Positions 8,848-16,390 of a DNA stretch of 64,000 nt are shown here, in pieces. The stretch comes from UBA8612 sp045531935 (lineage in GTDB: Bacteria; Bacillota; Clostridia; Oscillospirales; Acutalibacteraceae): the NCBI GenBank assembly GCA_045531935.1, contig JAZSEX010000020.1, forward strand, positions 1 to 64,000, written 5' to 3'. Position 1 is the stretch's first letter. Each line of letters opens with the position of its first letter. The position numbers and the translations under genes are program-made. A model generated the notes under the pieces. The model worked only from the letters and a program-made list of their open reading frames with translations. It searched no databases and was not told where the DNA came from.

Positions 8848-9167
8848 TCACATTACCTCTCGTTAAATTTATTTAGTGTTAAATGAATTTATCTCATTTC
8901 AATATTAGAAGTGATAAGCTTTTAATACTTAAATCAAATAATTTCACAACAACCAGGCAGTTCGGTTCAGCAAGAGCCGAACCGCCTGAACTGTTTAGAG
9001 CCGCTTTGAACAGCTCTGAAAATTTGTGTTTTAGCTAAATCACAATTTTTGGAGTGGAGAAAGCCACCCCACCTTGGGGGAGAATAAAAACTTTTTTGGG
9101 GGGTAATCCGGGTCGGGTCTGACCCGACCCGGAAGAAATTAATTCAGGTTAGTTTAAGTAATTAAAC
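8848..9167 (-). other. Non-coding intergenic region with several stem-loops
   Basis: 320 bp between the TasA-like gene and the second peptidase gene, with no convincing ORF. It holds a perfect GC-rich palindrome (9108-9132), a small CCCCA/TGGGG hairpin (about 9067-9079), AGAGC/GCTCT (about 8997-9017) and an 11-bp stem AGGCGGTTCGG/CCGAACTGCCT with one wobble (about 8955-8987). No good sigma-A promoter was found. It probably forms a structured 3' UTR of the TasA-like message or an attenuator limiting downstream expression. Confidence 0.55.
9108..9132 (-). other. Perfect 12-bp GC-rich palindromic stem-loop
   Basis: CCGGGTCGGGTC and its exact reverse complement are separated by one base. It lies 36 bp past the stop codon of the TasA-like gene. 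No T-run follows on either strand (minus continues ATTACCCCCC), so it is not a canonical terminator; in RNA it would be an extremely stable hairpin, fitting a 3'-end stabiliser or partial terminator. It could also be a DNA operator. Confidence 0.7.
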
Positions 9168-9974
9168 TTAGACCTTTGTGAAGTTGAGAGCAACTGCACA
9201 AGACTGAGCAGCAACGTTACCTACGCAAAGGCTATCGTTACCTTCTGCCCATACATAGAGTGTGATTGTCTTAGCCTGGTCAGCTGTGAGAGAAAGAGAA
9301 ACTACGTCGCTTGTCGATGTTGTAACTGCCTGTGCTGCAAGAGCGTTGTAGGGAGTTGCGCCATCTGTGAGAGTATCTGTTGTTTCCATGATACCGTCTG
9401 TATCAACATCGATACCGGGTGTAGCCTGGAGAACAGGAACGTAAGTTCTGGATGCTGTGTTGTAAACCTTGTAGTTTGATGGTTTATCATCCTCGAAGAT
9501 TGCACCGTAGATGAACTGGTATGTAGAACCTGACATATCAGCAGATACGTTAACTGTGCAGTCAACAGAAGCCTTAACATAAACCTTCATCTTGATGAAC
9601 TTGCCGTTGTCGTTTGTAGCTGTTGCGGGTGTGAAGACAAGCTTGCCGAATGTGTTCTGATCGCCTGCATCCTCACCCTGAGCAATGCTACCAGAGATGA
9701 AAGCCTGGTTGATGGGGTCGAATGATACAGGAGAGAAGTCGCTGGGTGTGAAGTTGGTACCTGTAGCCTGGAATGCTGCATACTCAAGAGCTGTTGAGTA
9801 GTTTGTACCGTCAGCAGAAATAGTGATGTTACCGGATGTGTTGCTTACCTGTGCGCTGATACCGGAAACCTTAGCAGTTGTACCGGTAGCAAACCATGCA
9901 TAGGTTGATGATGTGAGAACAATTGCGGACACCATGAGCATTGCAATTGCTGCCACGAGTGAACGTTTTTTCAT
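9168..9974 (-). CDS. TasA/camelysin-like secreted protein, probable major fibre subunit
   Basis: 268 residues. The ATG at 9974 is chosen because GGAGG lies ten bases before it; an earlier in-frame ATG at 9989 overlaps that site. The signal region MKKRSLVAAIAML is followed by a hydrophobic stretch ending in SSTYAWF, the SipW-type cleavage context. The mature protein is acidic, nearly free of Lys/Arg, and rich in Ala, Thr and Ser, typical of extracellular beta-sandwich subunits. It ends with VWAEGNDSLC (241-250), the motif shared with two operon neighbours. Its strong ribosome binding site and the stable stem-loop cluster after its stop suggest high expression relative to downstream genes. Family assignment rests on signal context and layout. 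Confidence 0.86.
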   Translation of the reverse strand: MKKRSLVAAIAMLMVSAIVLTSSTYAWFATGTTAKVSGISAQVSNTSGNITISADGTNYSTALEYAAFQATGTNFTPSDFSPVSFDPINQAFISGSIAQGEDAGDQNTFGKLVFTPATATNDNGKFIKMKVYVKASVDCTVNVSADMSGSTYQFIYGAIFEDDKPSNYKVYNTASRTYVPVLQATPGIDVDTDGIMETTDTLTDGATPYNALAAQAVTTSTSDVVSLSLTADQAKTITLYVWAEGNDSLCVGNVAAQSCAVALNFTKV

Positions 9975-10112
9975 AGTTATTGCCTCCATATTCAGAGTTT
10001 GTGTGTTTTAGCACTTTGCGTGTTTTAAACACAATTTATATCCAAAATGCCTTGGACATCGTGATGAGTGGTTTTCATCTGAAAACCGATACCTTGTAGA
10101 GTCTCCCCCAAC

Positions 10113-11048
10113 TTACTCAGTATCAAGCTTCTCGATTACGTTAAACTCCATTTTGAGTTTAACCTCACTCTCCATAATGTCGTTGACACATTCAGGATCT
10201 TCGCCCTCGAGCCAGATTACAACCGTATAACGGTCAACTGAATCCACCTCGAAATCGCTGCGTACGTATTCCATAACCTTTGTGTCGGATATGAAGTTTT
10301 TGTCTGCAGCAAAGAATTCCTTGACATTGTTTGTGCCGAGCCTCGGTTTTGCGTAAACCGTAGGTTCGCCGTTTATGAATACCATGACTCGCATTGCTTC
10401 GTCGGCACCGAAATCTCTTGCACCGTTTTCGTCAACAGCTCTGTTGACCGACGTAACCTTGAGCGTTGTCATGTAATCAACTGTTGCATCCTTGCCGTTT
10501 ACCTCTTCACCTGCGTTACGCACGAAGAAAGTATAAGCAAAGTAGGCACCGTTGCCCTTCTCCTCACCCTCTGCCGGGAAGTAGGCATTGTGTGAGCCGT
10601 AGACCTTTTCAAACTCTTCGTATGATTTGTATACGGGAGCCTTAGAGCCGAGCTGTCCGTCCTGATTGAGAATCCATTCTTTTGTGATGTTGTCGAGATT
10701 CTCAATCGCTTCACCGTAAAGCTGAAGCGTAGGCTTATCGAAGGTAGGTGTATCTGAAAGTTGGATACCGTAGCTGTTGTTTGTCATACTTACTGTAAAG
10801 CGGCCGCCGTGATTCATAACCGTTACACAGCCAAAGCCTATACCGAACAGCAACAGCAGTATGCCGATGATAATTGCTACGATTCTTATCAGCCAGTTTC
10901 GCTTGTAGACCTTTTCGGCTGACGTATTAACGTCATACTTACCCATCGGGTCGTCAAGAGCAGGTATGTAGGAGCCTGTTGCACCGGCTACGAAACCGCC
11001 TGTTGAAGGTGCCGCATCGGGCTGAGCCGATTTTTTCTTTCTTGCCAA
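10113..11048 (-). CDS. Uncleaved membrane-anchored homologue of the fibre-like proteins
   Basis: 311 residues; TTG start at 11048 after GGAG. About 50 cytoplasmic residues, including a Lys-rich start and a Gly/Pro-rich stretch, precede a transmembrane helix at ~50-76. The extracytoplasmic domain ends with IWLEGEDPEC (278-287), matching the C-terminal motif of the two TasA/camelysin-like proteins, and shares the hydrophobic pattern of their beta strands. It lacks the TYAWF cleavage context, so it should stay in the membrane. It could be the anchor, nucleator or chaperone of the fibre, with a cytoplasmic arm available to the AAA+ or EAL proteins; that is inference. The gene sits 45 bp downstream of the EAL gene. 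Confidence 0.82.
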   Translation of the reverse strand: MARKKKSAQPDAAPSTGGFVAGATGSYIPALDDPMGKYDVNTSAEKVYKRNWLIRIVAIIIGILLLLFGIGFGCVTVMNHGGRFTVSMTNNSYGIQLSDTPTFDKPTLQLYGEAIENLDNITKEWILNQDGQLGSKAPVYKSYEEFEKVYGSHNAYFPAEGEEKGNGAYFAYTFFVRNAGEEVNGKDATVDYMTTLKVTSVNRAVDENGARDFGADEAMRVMVFINGEPTVYAKPRLGTNNVKEFFAADKNFISDTKVMEYVRSDFEVDSVDRYTVVIWLEGEDPECVNDIMESEVKLKMEFNVIEKLDTE

Positions 11049-11093
11049 CTCAAATCATCTCCGATTCTTTTGAGATTTGTATGTAAAGTGGGG

Positions 11094-11888
11094 TTACTTT
11101 ATCTTCTTTTCGTCCCAGAGTTCGGTGCAGTAGAACTTACCGTGCATCTGGTCAGCACCCATCTTTGCGAGGAGTACCGAAAGCTCCTGAGTGTCGACAC
11201 CGCCGACCTTTGTTTTTACGCCGAGCTTCTTTACAAAATCGATAAGACCCTGAACTACTGTTCTTGCCTTGTCTTCATCCTCGTAAAGGTCAGGCTGTAT
11301 CGGCTCAACAAGCTTGCGGTTGATTCCGATGTAATCGACCTCATACTGAGCGAGGTTTGACATTGAGGTGTACTCGACACCGACGTCGTCGATTGAGAAG
11401 AGGAAACCGAAATCGCGGAGCTCACGGATATTTTTAAGAACCTGTGCGCTGACCGCCTCGTAAATATTCTCGGTAATGTTGAAGCAGAACTTATCGGGCT
11501 CAACCTCGTGTTTCTCGAGAATCTTTTTGACCTGCGTTGTAAAGTAGGGCTTTGAGAGGTAGCGTACCGAAGTATTGAGGATAAGTCGGTTGATGCTTGC
11601 ATCACGTGCATCCGCACGGTTGATAACCTCGCAACCTTCTTCGATTGCCCAACGGTTTATTTCACAGATGCGGTTACTCTTTTCTGCAACGGGCACGTAA
11701 TACTCGGGAAGCATTACGCCCATCTTGGGGTCAAGGATGCGAACCGTCGCCTCGAAGTCGAGTGCCATATTGAGATGAGTGTCAAAGACAGGCTCAAACA
11801 TAAGCTCCATAGAGCGTTGACGTCTGCCACCCTTCTTTGCGGGTTTTACGCTTTCCTGCTCAACGGCAAGCTGCTTGTTATCATCCAT
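11094..11888 (-). CDS. Degenerate EAL-domain protein, probable c-di-GMP receptor
   Basis: 264 residues; ATG at 11888 after AAGGGG; first gene of the operon. Nearly the whole protein after a basic 25-residue start is an EAL fold: FEATVRI (45-51) in place of EALLR, LNTSVR (104-109), NITEN (137-141), SIDDVGVEYTSMSNL (165-179) for the DDFGTGYSSL loop, DYIGIN (185-190) for DYLKID, and VGGVDT (228-233) for AEGVET. The first Glu, the Asn, the ITE Glu and the Asp pair survive, but the Lys and Asp of the LKID motif and the Glu of AEG are replaced (Gly, Asn, Gly). Loss of these catalytic residues argues against phosphodiesterase activity and for a binding role, as known for LapD/FimX-type EAL domains. 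No membrane segment is present. Confidence 0.85.
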   Translation of the reverse strand: MDDNKQLAVEQESVKPAKKGGRRQRSMELMFEPVFDTHLNMALDFEATVRILDPKMGVMLPEYYVPVAEKSNRICEINRWAIEEGCEVINRADARDASINRLILNTSVRYLSKPYFTTQVKKILEKHEVEPDKFCFNITENIYEAVSAQVLKNIRELRDFGFLFSIDDVGVEYTSMSNLAQYEVDYIGINRKLVEPIQPDLYEDEDKARTVVQGLIDFVKKLGVKTKVGGVDTQELSVLLAKMGADQMHGKFYCTELWDEKKIK

Positions 11889-11974
11889 TTGCCTAACCCC
11901 TTACGTCAAATTTAATAATATTACTTCTCTTTATTATAATACTTAAATATATAGAGACAGATATACACAATGAA

Positions 11975-12003
11975 ATTCTATCACTGCGTAACAAAAAAGT
12001 CAA
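11975..12003 (-). promoter_or_regulatory. Sigma-A-type promoter of the fibre/ATPase operon
   Basis: Minus strand: TTGACT (12003-11998), 17-bp spacer, TAGAAT (11980-11975). It lies 87 bp upstream of the EAL start codon, after the terminator of the preceding operon, so it is the natural start of the 11888-to-left-edge transcript. Confidence 0.7.
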
Positions 12004-12090
12004 CAAAAATGCTTTATATTTACTAATAAAGAATAAATTTGTTAATATAGTAGAATTTTGAAGACATCTTATGGCTATTTTTTACAAAAG

Positions 12091-12131
12091 AAAAAAGCAA
12101 CATCTGCACTGCAAAGCACAGAATGTTGCTT
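12091..12131 (-). terminator. Rho-independent terminator after the GDPD-like gene
   Basis: On the minus strand AGCAACAT ... ATGTTGCT forms a stem with a GC-containing upper part, followed by TTTTTTCTTTT. It separates the 12147-16279 cluster from the fibre operon. Confidence 0.8.
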
Positions 12132-12146
12132 AAAAATATGTTAAAC

Positions 12147-12989
12147 TCATTTTTTGTAAAAGATGGATTTTACTCCGGAAATCATATTTTTATCCCATGA
12201 ACCGTTAATAAAAACTGCCATTTCCGGCACATCAGAAACTATTCCGTCAACGCAGAAATCAAGTGCTCTGACAGTGTTGTAAAAATCATCACCGCATTCA
12301 ACCCAAAGAAGCAATCCGAGTTCTTCGGTTTTTTTAACAAGATTTTTTGTGAGCTTATCACCATCACATATTATTCCGTCAGCACCCGCTTGAACAAGCT
12401 CTTCGAGCGATAAATCAGTATCGGAATCGTAGGTGCAAAGCACCGGTGTTTTGGAAAAATAGTACTTTACAACAGATAAAGCGTTTTCATCCACACCGAC
12501 TATAAACGTACGGTATTGCAAATCGAGCTGCTCTATATTAGCCGCAAGTGTACCGAGCGAAGTATATTCGCAAAGATTAAGTACAAAACCTGTTTCTTCA
12601 TCTCCCTGCTCGACAACGTGCCTCAGCACTCTTTCAAACGGCACAGAGTCCGCGGTCACACTGTCAAAAGAATCAGCAAGATAAGGCACACCGCTACGGT
12701 CAAAAGCAATATTCAACTCTACGTGAGTAGCATCGCTTTCATATCTGTTACGGAACCACAAAAACGAATTACTGTCAGCATTTTCACTGTCGTTTGCTGC
12801 CGCAACAGAAACAAAATTGACAATATCACCGGTTTCTTCATCGACAAACGGATTAGAAGAAAGCATAGATTTTACGTGTATTTTCTGAAAAAATGTCAGC
12901 GTATCCGCACCCTTGAAAAACGCAAGAAAACCAAGCAGAATCAACAAAAGAGCGCAGACAGGCAGAGCTTTCAACAGCTTTTTGTTCAC
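12147..12989 (-). CDS. Membrane-anchored, degenerate glycerophosphodiesterase-like protein
   Basis: 280 residues from a GTG at 12989, chosen because AAGGGGAG lies six bases upstream; a longer frame from an ATG at 13058 would overlap the preceding gene. One N-terminal membrane segment (~8-24), then an extracellular domain with GDPD TIM-barrel strand patterns: HVELNIAFDRSGVPYLAD resembles the ElD..TkDg.pVv.HD segment, and later AGADGIICDG and VDGIVSDVPEMA resemble the closing strands. The HRG motif is missing, E-x-D has become ELN and HD has become AD, so metal-dependent hydrolysis is unlikely. It is the last gene of the NahK-type operon (19 bp after the kinase). Possibly a cell-surface ligand-binding relative; the assignment is tentative. 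Confidence 0.75.
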   Translation of the reverse strand: MNKKLLKALPVCALLLILLGFLAFFKGADTLTFFQKIHVKSMLSSNPFVDEETGDIVNFVSVAAANDSENADSNSFLWFRNRYESDATHVELNIAFDRSGVPYLADSFDSVTADSVPFERVLRHVVEQGDEETGFVLNLCEYTSLGTLAANIEQLDLQYRTFIVGVDENALSVVKYYFSKTPVLCTYDSDTDLSLEELVQAGADGIICDGDKLTKNLVKKTEELGLLLWVECGDDFYNTVRALDFCVDGIVSDVPEMAVFINGSWDKNMISGVKSIFYKK

Positions 12990-13008
12990 TGTCGGCTCCC
13001 CTTTCGTT

Positions 13009-14127
13009 TTATTTGAGATTTGAATAAATTGACTGAGTGATAGAAAGCATATCGACATAGAGATTTTCTATTTCTTCGATAAGCTTTATGTGTGTACGGC
13101 AACGATCAAGATTCTGTTCGGGACGGCTGATTCTGAAATAAACATCACCGTTGAGATAGTCTGTAAGGAAACGGATGCCGCACTCAATAGTCATAAGCTT
13201 GCATGAGAAAGGAAGGTAATAAACCTCTGTTTCAGTCAGGCTGTCGCCTGCAGCAGAAAGGTAACCTTCTGTATAGCTGCGGTAAAAATCCATATTGAAT
13301 TTGACCTTTGAAAGATCCTTTTCATCTTCTGCAGCTGTATTGCCTGCAAAACGCAGACTGTCACCAAAATCATAAAGAGAAAGACCGGGCATAACTGTAT
13401 CAAGGTCGATAACACAGATACCTTCACCTGTTTTTTTGTCAAAAAGGACGTTATTAAGCTTTGTATCGTTATGAGTTACCCTTACAGGGAGCTCACCTTT
13501 TTCAAGCAGATCAAGAAGCACGGAACAATCATTTTTTCTGTTGACGAAGAACTCAATTTCCTTTTGAACACCGGCAGCTCTGCCTACTTTATCCGCCTTT
13601 ACAGCTTCTTCAAAAGCGGCATAACGCGAAACGGTATGATGGAAATTAGGTATAGTTTCAGCAAGAGTCTCTGCAGGATAATCGGCAAGAAGCTTCTGGA
13701 ATTTACCAAAAGTTTTGCCTGCTTTTCGACAGATTTCGGTGTTGTCAGGGAAATTATAACTGACAGTGTTGATGATATAGTTTATGACACGCCAGTATCT
13801 GCCGTCCTTATCAAGATAATAGGGCTTTCCGTCATTGGTAAAGTAAACCTTAATCGACTCACGCTTGGGATTGCCGCCGGCAGCCTCAACCTTTTTACGG
13901 ATAAACTCAGTAACTCCGACATAGTTTGCCATAAGCACGTCGGGATCCTTGAAAACAGCCGTATTGATCTGCTGAAGAACGTAGCACTTCTCTGTGCCGT
14001 CATTGTCAAAACGCAACAGATACGTGTTGTTGATATGACCGTTATTAAGCGTTGTAAAATCGTAATATTCGCCCTTGAAGGTATAATTGGCTCTGATTTC
14101 ATCAATGTCAAAAAGATTTGTTATCAT
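13009..14127 (-). CDS. nahK: N-acetylhexosamine 1-kinase-like phosphotransferase
   Basis: 372 residues from the ATG at 14127, which has AAAGGAA upstream; an earlier ATG at 14145 overlaps that site. It has an aminoglycoside-phosphotransferase fold with catalytic loop THNDTKLNNVLFD and the metal-binding segment CVIDLDTVMPGLSLYDFGDSLRF, both very close to Bifidobacterium NahK, which phosphorylates GlcNAc/GalNAc at C1 in host-glycan use. No galacto-N-biose phosphorylase is present in this window. Neighbours are a CBM9-like protein, a secreted lipoprotein and a ThuA-like protein, consistent with a glycan-linked operon. The substrate is inferred from motifs; related enzymes may use other sugars. 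Confidence 0.82.
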   Translation of the reverse strand: MITNLFDIDEIRANYTFKGEYYDFTTLNNGHINNTYLLRFDNDGTEKCYVLQQINTAVFKDPDVLMANYVGVTEFIRKKVEAAGGNPKRESIKVYFTNDGKPYYLDKDGRYWRVINYIINTVSYNFPDNTEICRKAGKTFGKFQKLLADYPAETLAETIPNFHHTVSRYAAFEEAVKADKVGRAAGVQKEIEFFVNRKNDCSVLLDLLEKGELPVRVTHNDTKLNNVLFDKKTGEGICVIDLDTVMPGLSLYDFGDSLRFAGNTAAEDEKDLSKVKFNMDFYRSYTEGYLSAAGDSLTETEVYYLPFSCKLMTIECGIRFLTDYLNGDVYFRISRPEQNLDRCRTHIKLIEEIENLYVDMLSITQSIYSNLK

Positions 14128-14160
14128 TGTATATTTTCCTTTCATATGACGTTATAAACG

Positions 14161-14778
14161 TCACTTTTTATCGAAGAATATCCTGCCGAAAAACTCCGGT
14201 CTGTGATAATCCGGATTCGGAGTGTCCACAAAGAAAAGCGAAGCGTAGTGAGGTGACGGAGTAAGGTCACCGCACTTATAACAGTTTGCTCTTATATATC
14301 CGGTATCAGCAACAGAAAAACTCCTGCCGAAAACGTCAGACACAAGCTGCTCGGGAATAAAAAGTTCCGCACTCCAACCCGAGTCGGAAATACAAGCTTT
14401 TATATCCGGAGCACAGTCGGAAATTTCACGCAGAAAAACCCTGTCATTTCTGTCACAACCAACCGCACAAAGATATGCACCGTTGGGGTTAATTTCAAAG
14501 TTGATATACCGTTCATCATCTGCAAACGGCTGGAAGAAAAGCTCCATACAGCTGTCGTTGTAAACCGGGTCGTCCCTGTTCTCAAAAACGGCTCTGGGTG
14601 AAGGCTCGTCAGCTTCAAAGCAGACAAGAATCCCTTTTCCCGCAACGCCGCAAACAGCAACCCTGCTGCTGTAAAAAGCAGGATATTTTTCACTCCAGAG
14701 ATGGTGTTTAAGCTCTGAGAACTTGAGCTCAGATGCATCGGGATGCGAAGAAAAAATAAATGTTTTTTCCATAATCAT
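14161..14778 (-). CDS. CBM9/DOMON-like carbohydrate-binding protein
   Basis: 205 residues from an ATG at 14778 whose ATGA overlaps the stop of the upstream lipoprotein gene, indicating translational coupling. No signal peptide. The pattern around FENRDDPVYNDSCMELFFQP and YINFEINPNGAYL matches the family 9-like carbohydrate-binding fold, where an aromatic and Asp/Asn network binds sugar ends. Without a signal peptide a cytoplasmic sugar-binding or accessory role is more likely than surface attachment. Other possible starts are the ATGs at 14772 and 14799. Confidence 0.7.
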   Translation of the reverse strand: MIMEKTFIFSSHPDASELKFSELKHHLWSEKYPAFYSSRVAVCGVAGKGILVCFEADEPSPRAVFENRDDPVYNDSCMELFFQPFADDERYINFEINPNGAYLCAVGCDRNDRVFLREISDCAPDIKACISDSGWSAELFIPEQLVSDVFGRSFSVADTGYIRANCYKCGDLTPSPHYASLFFVDTPNPDYHRPEFFGRIFFDKK

Positions 14779-15527
14779 CTTGACCTGTATTCTGCCCAAA
14801 GACTTTCAAGTGACCTGCCGGTTTCCTTAGACCAGAAGTCACTTTCGTACCATGTTGAAGACGTCAGAGTTTTGTTGGCACGGTAGGCAATATCCACCTG
14901 ATATTTTGCTTTTATCCAATGAAGGAAATCCGCACCGACTTTGCCACCGTCTTCGTAATGTCCACCGCTGTATTTTCCGGGGAACCCATAACCGTAAGCT
15001 GAAAATTCAGCAGCAATATAGTAATTGACTGAGCTCTTCAGCCACTCAGGTGCAGAAGAGTTGTAATCAAGAACGGTTGCAGCAATATAATAAACAATCA
15101 CACTTGCTTTATCATGGTTGTTGTTAAACCAATTGATATTGATATTTATGGTATTACCAACAACATTTGCAGGGTCATCCCTGAGATAAGTAGGATCAAA
15201 ATTGAGTGTTATGATAGGCTCATAATACTCTTTACCATACTTATAATAGATATCGGGATATAGCCTGTTAAAGATGTTAATTATATCTGTATAAACCTCA
15301 CCGTCAACAAGGTTACGGCTGCCTGAAACTCTGTAAAGAGCTGTAGGATCAGTCATCTCAACACTTGCAACCTCACCTGCATCGGCAAGACTGTCATAGT
15401 AGGATGCTTTTTCTTTAAATGAAAGTGTGGTCTGAGCAGGTTCAGATTTATCCGGAGCAGGACCGCAAGCCGAAAAGCAAACTGACAGCACAGAGAACAA
15501 AGCAAGAAGCAGAGCTGTTTTTTTCAA
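14775..15527 (-). CDS. Secreted lipoprotein, basic-secretory-protein-like
   Basis: 250 residues. A lipoprotein signal ends in CFSACG (lipobox Cys21). The mature part, with PEWLKSSVNYYIAAEF and then GGKVGADFLHWIKAKY, resembles the PF04450 basic secretory protein fold (W..EG.ADY..., TA.FL.W), but the HExxH zinc motif expected before it reads VIVYYIAA, so peptidase activity looks lost. It is coupled to the downstream CBM9-like gene by a 4-base overlap and follows the ThuA-like gene by 29 bp. Family call is weak; anchored extracellular location is well supported. Confidence 0.75.
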   Translation of the reverse strand: MKKTALLLALFSVLSVCFSACGPAPDKSEPAQTTLSFKEKASYYDSLADAGEVASVEMTDPTALYRVSGSRNLVDGEVYTDIINIFNRLYPDIYYKYGKEYYEPIITLNFDPTYLRDDPANVVGNTINININWFNNNHDKASVIVYYIAATVLDYNSSAPEWLKSSVNYYIAAEFSAYGYGFPGKYSGGHYEDGGKVGADFLHWIKAKYQVDIAYRANKTLTSSTWYESDFWSKETGRSLESLWAEYRSR

Positions 15528-15556
15528 AATTAGACACCTCAGAGAATTTTATTCAA

Positions 15557-16279
15557 TCATTTATTGAGAGCAGCCTCGGGAGAGGGAGTGTGCGGACACT
15601 CGATTGACGGCTGACGGTAAAGCGGAGCAGCCCAATGAACAGCGTTATTGATAATACGCTGTACCTCGGGAATGAAATATGTAGGATTGCTTTCGTGACC
15701 CGGCTGGAAATAGAACACTTTACCAAGACCTTTTGTCCAGCAACAGCCTGAACGGAAAACTTCGCCGCCCTTGAACCAGCCGAGGAAGATAAGCTCATCG
15801 GGACTCGGGATATCGAAACGCTCACCGTACATCTCTTCTTCGGGAATTTCAAAATAATCTCCTACACCCTGTGCAATCGGGTGAGAAGGCATAATATTCC
15901 AGACACGCTCACGGTCGCCCTCACGCCAGCAGAGTGAGCAGGTTGTGCCCATAAGCCTGCGGAAAGGCTTGGAGAAATGTGCCGAATGAAGAGCTATAAA
16001 ACCCATACCGCACATTACCTGGTTGTATACAAGTTCGGATATTTCGTCGGGTACTTTTTCGTGTGCACAGTGACCCCACCAGATAAGCACGTCAGTATCG
16101 CGGAGTGCCTCTTCTGTAAGCTCGTTTACGGTGCTGAGCGTTACGGTCTTAACCTCAATATTTTCGTCTGTACCGAGGAAATCTGCGATACAGCCGTGAA
16201 TACCTTTAGGGTATACCGCAGCAATGCTTTCATCCTCAAGCTCGTGTACGTATTCGTTATAAACCGTTACTTTAATCAT
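15557..16279 (-). CDS. ThuA-like protein
   Basis: 240 residues, ATG at 16279 after AGAGGTG. It has the class-I glutamine-amidotransferase-like fold of the ThuA family: DVLIWWGHCAH, then GMGFIALHSAHFSKPFRRLMGT, and a C-terminal FYFQPGHESNPTYF block. ThuA of rhizobia is tied to trehalose and other disaccharide oxidation, though biochemical roles in Firmicutes are unclear. The length is normal and it is the first gene of the operon 16279-12147, driven by the promoter at 16318-16346. No signal peptide. Confidence 0.85.
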   Translation of the reverse strand: MIKVTVYNEYVHELEDESIAAVYPKGIHGCIADFLGTDENIEVKTVTLSTVNELTEEALRDTDVLIWWGHCAHEKVPDEISELVYNQVMCGMGFIALHSAHFSKPFRRLMGTTCSLCWREGDRERVWNIMPSHPIAQGVGDYFEIPEEEMYGERFDIPSPDELIFLGWFKGGEVFRSGCCWTKGLGKVFYFQPGHESNPTYFIPEVQRIINNAVHWAAPLYRQPSIECPHTPSPEAALNK

Positions 16280-16317
16280 AACTCAAACACCTCTTGATTA
16301 TTTTATCTTATTCTTGT

Positions 16318-16346
16318 ATTTTACTTTACATTTTCGATTTAGTCAA
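16318..16346 (-). promoter_or_regulatory. Sigma-A-type promoter of the thuA-nahK operon
   Basis: Minus strand: TTGACT (16346-16341), 17-bp spacer, TAAAAT (16323-16318), 39 bp upstream of the ThuA-like start. Confidence 0.65.
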
Positions 16347-16359
16347 TAAGTAATATAAT

Positions 16360-16385
16360 AAAAGAGGCAGGCTATGCCTCTTTTT
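16360..16385 (-). terminator. Rho-independent terminator after the deacetylase gene
   Basis: AAAGAGGC and GCCTCTTT form the stem with a 7-base loop; TTTTATTATATT follows on the minus strand, six bases after the stop of the deacetylase gene. Confidence 0.8.
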
Positions 16386-16390
16386 GTTTA

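Noticed and set aside
9108..9132. GC-rich palindrome as a rho-independent terminator
   Set aside because: No T-run follows on either strand.
12147..13058. Longer start of the GDPD-like gene at 13058
   Set aside because: It would lie within the preceding kinase gene and lacks a binding site; the GTG at 12989 has a good one.
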